DNA of 8,135 nt from contig JAEWJH010000089.1 in NCBI GenBank assembly GCA_023386635.1, positions 1-8,135 on the forward strand. The letters are read 5' to 3'. Numbering within the stretch: the first letter of the stretch is position 1; the number at the start of each line of letters is the position of its first letter. The notes beneath the pieces were generated by a model. The model made no database searches, was not told where the DNA came from, and saw only the letters and a program-made list of their open reading frames with translations. This document shows, one piece after another, positions 5,482 through 8,135 of this stretch. Source of the DNA: Pseudomonadota bacterium. GTDB taxonomy: Bacteria > Pseudomonadota > Alphaproteobacteria > Rhizobiales > Xanthobacteraceae. The position numbers and the translations under genes were made by a program.

Positions 5482-6785
5482 GCCGCGGTCATCAGTTCCA
5501 GCCAGCGGCGATAGAACGCGCGCTGGTTGGCGTCGTTGTATTTGCGCAGGTGAATCTCGCCCTTGAGGTCGTCGTGCTCGATCTTGCTGGTGAGGCCGAG
5601 GCCGTAATGCAGCTTCTGCCGGCGCGTGACGACGCCGGTGTTGATCTGCGTCGCGTGTTCCCAGTTCTCGCCGTCGTCCATCTCCAGCGTGCCGGACGGT
5701 GAGAAGGTGCGCATCACGCCCTTGCGGTACTTTTCCTTCAGCTCGAACGGGATGTTCTTGTTGACGAGCACCCAGGTGTGAACTTCGGTGAGATGCGGCC
5801 CCTTGGGCAGCCAGGTGCGGAACGCATTGTGGCCGGCGAGGAACGAGAAGTTGGGGAACGTGGTCGTCGACGACACCGAGCCGATCATGCGCGAGCGGAT
5901 TTTGCCGAGCCGTTCCGCCACCTCTTCCTCGCGCGCGCGCAGATAGTCGACCACTTCCTGCTCGCCGAGCGTCATGGCGTTTCCGACCATGTCGAGACCG
6001 AACTGCCAGCCGTGGCCGTTGGTGTTCGCGTGGTAGGAGCGCTCCTGGTTGATCTTGCCGACCGACTGACCGAGCATCGCCACCGCGCCGGAATTGTGTG
6101 TCCAGGCGGCATGGTAGGAATCGCCGATGAAGTTCTCGGCCGGGAATTTCCAGTTGCACTTGATGTGCGACTTGATGTTGCCGTCGATGAATTCCGTTCC
6201 GTCGGCGTCATTATCGAGCAGGATATCGAGATACCAGCGGAAGTCGCCGAGATAATCGTCGAGCGACGGCGCTTGCTCGTCGAAAGTCGCGAATACGAGA
6301 CCCTTGTAGGTGTCGACGCGGGCCGGATGCAGGCCGAGATCCTGGCTGTTAAAGTTCGGGCACGTCTCTTCGTACAATTCCTCGGCCGGCATGCCGAGCA
6401 GACGGCCGTCATTGCCGAACGACCAGCCGTGATAATTGCAGGTGAAGCGCCGCGCATTGCCGGTTTCGGCGAAACACACGCGGTTGCCGCGATGCGGGCA
6501 GGAGTTGAGGAACACGCCGATCTTGTTGTTGCGGCCGCGCGATACGATCACGGCATCCTCGCCCATATAGGTGGTGAGGAAGTCGCCGGGATTCTGCACC
6601 TGGCTCTCGTGCGCGACGAACAGCCAGCAGCGCGCGAAGATGCGCTCCAACTCCATCTGATAGATGCTGTCGTCCCAGAAGATGCGGCGGTCGATCGCGC
6701 CGTTCTCCAGATCGATCATGGCGCGCAGTTCGGCGTCATCGGGAAACACGGGAGCGCGGGATCGGCTGCGGGTGACATGGTTCAT
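5478..6785 (-). CDS. Rieske non-heme iron ring-hydroxylating oxygenase, alpha (large) subunit
   Basis: A 435-residue terminal oxygenase subunit resembling the biphenyl/3-phenylpropionate dioxygenase (BphA/HcaE) group, as judged by recalled sequence pattern. The Rieske [2Fe-2S] ligands are Cys96-x-His98 and Cys116-x2-His119, with the same spacing as naphthalene dioxygenase. The catalytic domain has ENFIGDSYHAAWTH: Asp222 (electron-transfer bridge), His225 and His230 (iron ligands). The third ligand is probably Asp370 or Asp371 in LEMDDGENWE. It would use reductase-derived electrons and O2 to hydroxylate an aromatic ring; whether it is a mono- or dioxygenase is not determinable. The protein stops soon after YRRWLELM, where two-subunit relatives carry a further C-terminal helical tail, and no beta subunit gene follows. 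AGGAG 7 nt before ATG 6785 supports the start. It is the last gene of the reductase-thioesterase-oxygenase operon, 22 bp after the thioesterase gene. Confidence 0.94.
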   Translation of the reverse strand: MNHVTRSRSRAPVFPDDAELRAMIDLENGAIDRRIFWDDSIYQMELERIFARCWLFVAHESQVQNPGDFLTTYMGEDAVIVSRGRNNKIGVFLNSCPHRGNRVCFAETGNARRFTCNYHGWSFGNDGRLLGMPAEELYEETCPNFNSQDLGLHPARVDTYKGLVFATFDEQAPSLDDYLGDFRWYLDILLDNDADGTEFIDGNIKSHIKCNWKFPAENFIGDSYHAAWTHNSGAVAMLGQSVGKINQERSYHANTNGHGWQFGLDMVGNAMTLGEQEVVDYLRAREEEVAERLGKIRSRMIGSVSSTTTFPNFSFLAGHNAFRTWLPKGPHLTEVHTWVLVNKNIPFELKEKYRKGVMRTFSPSGTLEMDDGENWEHATQINTGVVTRRQKLHYGLGLTSKIEHDDLKGEIHLRKYNDANQRAFYRRWLELMTAA

Positions 6786-6792
6786 GGCGATA

Positions 6793-6797
6793 CTCCT
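6793..6797 (-). promoter_or_regulatory. Ribosome binding site of the Rieske oxygenase gene
   Basis: AGGAG on the minus strand, 7 nt upstream of ATG 6785, in the 22-bp gap after the thioesterase stop. A second in-frame ATG lies 9 nt further on (codon 4), but its spacing is worse. Confidence 0.7.
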
Positions 6798-6807
6798 GCG
6801 CGGGCGT

Positions 6808-7272
6808 TCAGCTTTGAGCGGGTTGTGATGACGATTTGCGTGCGGCGGAGATGTCTGGCGGGATATGGAACACCGCTGTCGCGGTCGCGACCTTGCGGTC
6901 GCCGACGCGAAGATGGCCGGATGCGAAAGCGAGCGAGCGGGTGATCCGGCTGATCTCGGATTCGCCGATCAGCGTTTCGCCGATGCGCGCGCCGGCGACG
7001 AGGTTGCAGTTGAGCTGCACCGTCGGACAGATCGCCCGCGTGCCGACATTGGCGCTGACATGGGTACCGAGCGCGATGTCGAGCAATGTCATCAGCAGGC
7101 CGCCGGCAGCGAAGCCGGCCGCGTTGGTGTGCTCGGCACCCAGCGTCATCATCAGCGTCGAGCCGGCATCGGTGTATTTGACCAGGACAGGCCCGTTGCG
7201 ATGCACGAAGCCGCCCGGCTGACCATGCAGGACATAGCCTTCGGGAATGGCGATGGCAGGCGTTTCATTCAT
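6808..7272 (-). CDS. PaaI-like hotdog-fold acyl-CoA thioesterase
   Basis: A 154-residue single hotdog-domain protein of the PaaI family, which hydrolyses aryl- or acyl-CoA thioesters and often serves to recover CoA from stalled intermediates in aromatic degradation. The active-site region reads HTNAAGFAAGGLLMTLLDIALG (48-69): His48, Asn50 and Asp65 match the spacing of PaaI Asn46/Asp61. The usual HGG triplet is AGG here (Ala56-Gly57-Gly58), so the histidine common at that place is missing. The C-terminal strand with VATATAVFHI (128-137) is typical. The last 15 or so residues are polar (ARKSSSQPAQS) and probably disordered. Its ATG at 7272 overlaps the TGA of the upstream reductase gene (ATGA), indicating translational coupling; the Rieske gene follows 22 bp later. 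The location between reductase and oxygenase suggests the pathway uses CoA thioesters. Substrate is unknown. Confidence 0.87.
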   Translation of the reverse strand: MNETPAIAIPEGYVLHGQPGGFVHRNGPVLVKYTDAGSTLMMTLGAEHTNAAGFAAGGLLMTLLDIALGTHVSANVGTRAICPTVQLNCNLVAGARIGETLIGESEISRITRSLAFASGHLRVGDRKVATATAVFHIPPDISAARKSSSQPAQS

Positions 7273-8135
7273 GCGGGGACCTTGAGGGCAGATGGGGACA
7301 GTGTGCGATGCGCTTGCCGCAGATCGCGCGCGCGATTGACGCCGATAACGGCGTGGGTTTCACCGCCGGCGCCGTAGCGCCAGAGCGGATGCGGTTCGGT
7401 TTCCGTGGCGAGCAGCGTCAGGCTCGGCTGCGGCAGGCCAGCGACCTGGATCAGACGGTCATATTGCTCCGACCAGAACCATGGCGCTTCCGGCGCAGAC
7501 ACTGGCGCGCCGCAGATGGCTTGCGCTGCGCGGCGGCCCTGCGCGATCGCGTGCTTCCAGCTTTCCAGCCGTTGCGTCTGGTTGCCGATGCGGATGCGCC
7601 CGACATCGCCGATAGCAAAAATGGCGGGATCGTCGGTGCGACCGAAATCGTCGGTGAGAATGCCGTCCTGACAGGCGAGGCCGGCGTTGCGCGCGAGCGC
7701 GTCGTGCGGCGTCAGACCGATGGCGACCACGGCCATATCGAAGGTCGCGGCTGTACCATTCCATCGCGCGGTGATGCCATCGGGCGACGCTGCGATGACA
7801 GCGGTCGCGCCGGTGATGAGCTGTACGCCGTGACCGCTGTGCAAGTCGTGGAGGTAAACGCTGATCTCGGCCGGCACCGAGCGGGCGCAAAGTCGGTCCG
7901 CAGCTTCAAGCAGGGTCACCTCACAGCCGTGGCCGCGCAGCGCCGCAGCGGATTCAAGGCCGAGCCAGCCGCCGCCGAGCACCAGCGCGTTGCGTGCCAT
8001 TCGTGAAGCACGATCGATGGCGCGCGCGTCGTCGAGCGTGCGCAGGACGAAGACACGGCGGCCATCGGCCGGCAGCGACGGTAACGCACGCGCCGCCCCG
8101 CCGGTCGCCAGCACGAGAACATCGTAGGGCAGGGT
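7269..8135 (-). CDS. Ferredoxin reductase-type FAD/NAD(P)H oxidoreductase, N-terminus cut by window
   Basis: The frame is open to the right edge; 288 residues are visible and about 110 N-terminal residues, with the FAD-binding GxGxxG, are outside. It begins within LPYDVLVLATGG, the typical segment between the FAD and NAD domains. The NAD-binding Rossmann motif is LVLGGGWLGLESA. It continues with VVAIGLTPHD and the second FAD motif DDPAIFAIGDV. RLESWKHAIAQGRRAA and the C-terminal reductase domain with APWFWSEQYDRLIQVAGLP and GVNRARDLRQ follow; these resemble putidaredoxin, rhodocoxin and HcaD/BphA4 reductases. It would pass electrons from NAD(P)H to a ferredoxin or Rieske partner in the cytoplasm. 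Two genes downstream lies the Rieske oxygenase, so it is probably its reductase. No ferredoxin gene is visible; one may lie beyond the edge. A possible internal GTG at 8114 is not the start, since family sequence continues upstream of it. Its TGA overlaps the thioesterase ATG. Confidence 0.92.
   Translation of the reverse strand, partial: TLPYDVLVLATGGAARALPSLPADGRRVFVLRTLDDARAIDRASRMARNALVLGGGWLGLESAAALRGHGCEVTLLEAADRLCARSVPAEISVYLHDLHSGHGVQLITGATAVIAASPDGITARWNGTAATFDMAVVAIGLTPHDALARNAGLACQDGILTDDFGRTDDPAIFAIGDVGRIRIGNQTQRLESWKHAIAQGRRAAQAICGAPVSAPEAPWFWSEQYDRLIQVAGLPQPSLTLLATETEPHPLWRYGAGGETHAVIGVNRARDLRQAHRTLSPSALKVPA

Noticed and set aside
3178..6159. Very long minus-strand open frame (993 codons) antisense to the receptor and CoA-transferase genes
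   Set aside because: Its translation is rich in Arg, His and Asp and low in complexity, with no recognisable domain; it spans two well-supported genes and the end of a third. It is a by-product of high GC at third codon positions.
6786..6807. Independent promoter for the Rieske oxygenase gene
   Set aside because: The 22-bp gap holds only the ribosome binding site; no promoter-like elements or operator copy are visible.
5778..6944. 388-codon plus-strand frame antisense to the Rieske oxygenase
   Set aside because: The oxygenase frame holds all metal ligands; the antisense product is a composition artefact and has no ribosome binding site.

Overview
The window is a GC-rich, gene-dense stretch of a proteobacterial chromosome or large replicon. 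The mix of gene types (an orphan Bug-type periplasmic receptor, a CaiB/BaiF CoA-transferase, an acyl-CoA ligase and a ring-hydroxylating oxygenase) and the base composition fit Alphaproteobacteria of the Hyphomicrobiales (Bradyrhizobium/Rhodopseudomonas/Xanthobacteraceae-like). A Betaproteobacterium is not excluded. There are no RNA genes, insertion sequences, CRISPR arrays, integrases or tRNA-associated junctions. The whole window reads as part of a catabolic gene cluster for an organic acid or aromatic compound.

Layout. At the left edge is a minus-strand nitronate-monooxygenase-like flavoprotein, cut off at its C-terminal end (1-619). It is divergent from a plus-strand class I adenylate-forming acyl-CoA ligase (773-2383). 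The ligase converges, with a 12-bp gap, on a minus-strand TetR-family regulator (2396-3016). The regulator is divergent from a plus-strand pair: a Bug/TctC-type periplasmic solute receptor (3268-4245) and a CaiB/BaiF CoA-transferase (4261-5481). The CoA-transferase converges with, and overlaps by 4 bp, a minus-strand operon transcribed from beyond the right edge. In order of transcription that operon is a ferredoxin-reductase-type FAD/NAD(P)H oxidoreductase (7269 to the edge, N-terminus missing), a PaaI-like hotdog thioesterase (6808-7272, start overlapping the preceding stop as ATGA), and a Rieske ring-hydroxylating oxygenase alpha subunit (5478-6785).

The main observation is that both divergent promoter regions carry the same inverted repeat, CATACA-N4-TGTATG (670-685 and 3162-3177). 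The spacers differ (CACA versus GAAG) and so do the flanks, so the conserved half-sites are unlikely to be a plain duplication. The best reading is that these are operators of the local TetR protein. It would then regulate itself, the receptor/CoA-transferase pair, the ligase and the nitronate-monooxygenase-like enzyme as one regulon. The first site sits in a perfect 17-bp-arm palindrome (659-696) that also covers the first possible ATG of the ligase frame, so the ligase most likely starts at 773.

Working model (inference): the Bug protein captures a carboxylate in the periplasm. The ligase and/or CoA-transferase convert it or a metabolite to a CoA thioester. The Rieske oxygenase with its reductase hydroxylates an aromatic ring, and the thioesterase recovers CoA from dead-end thioesters. 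The flavoprotein would carry out an oxidative or reductive step that the sequence does not define. The substrate cannot be read from the sequence.
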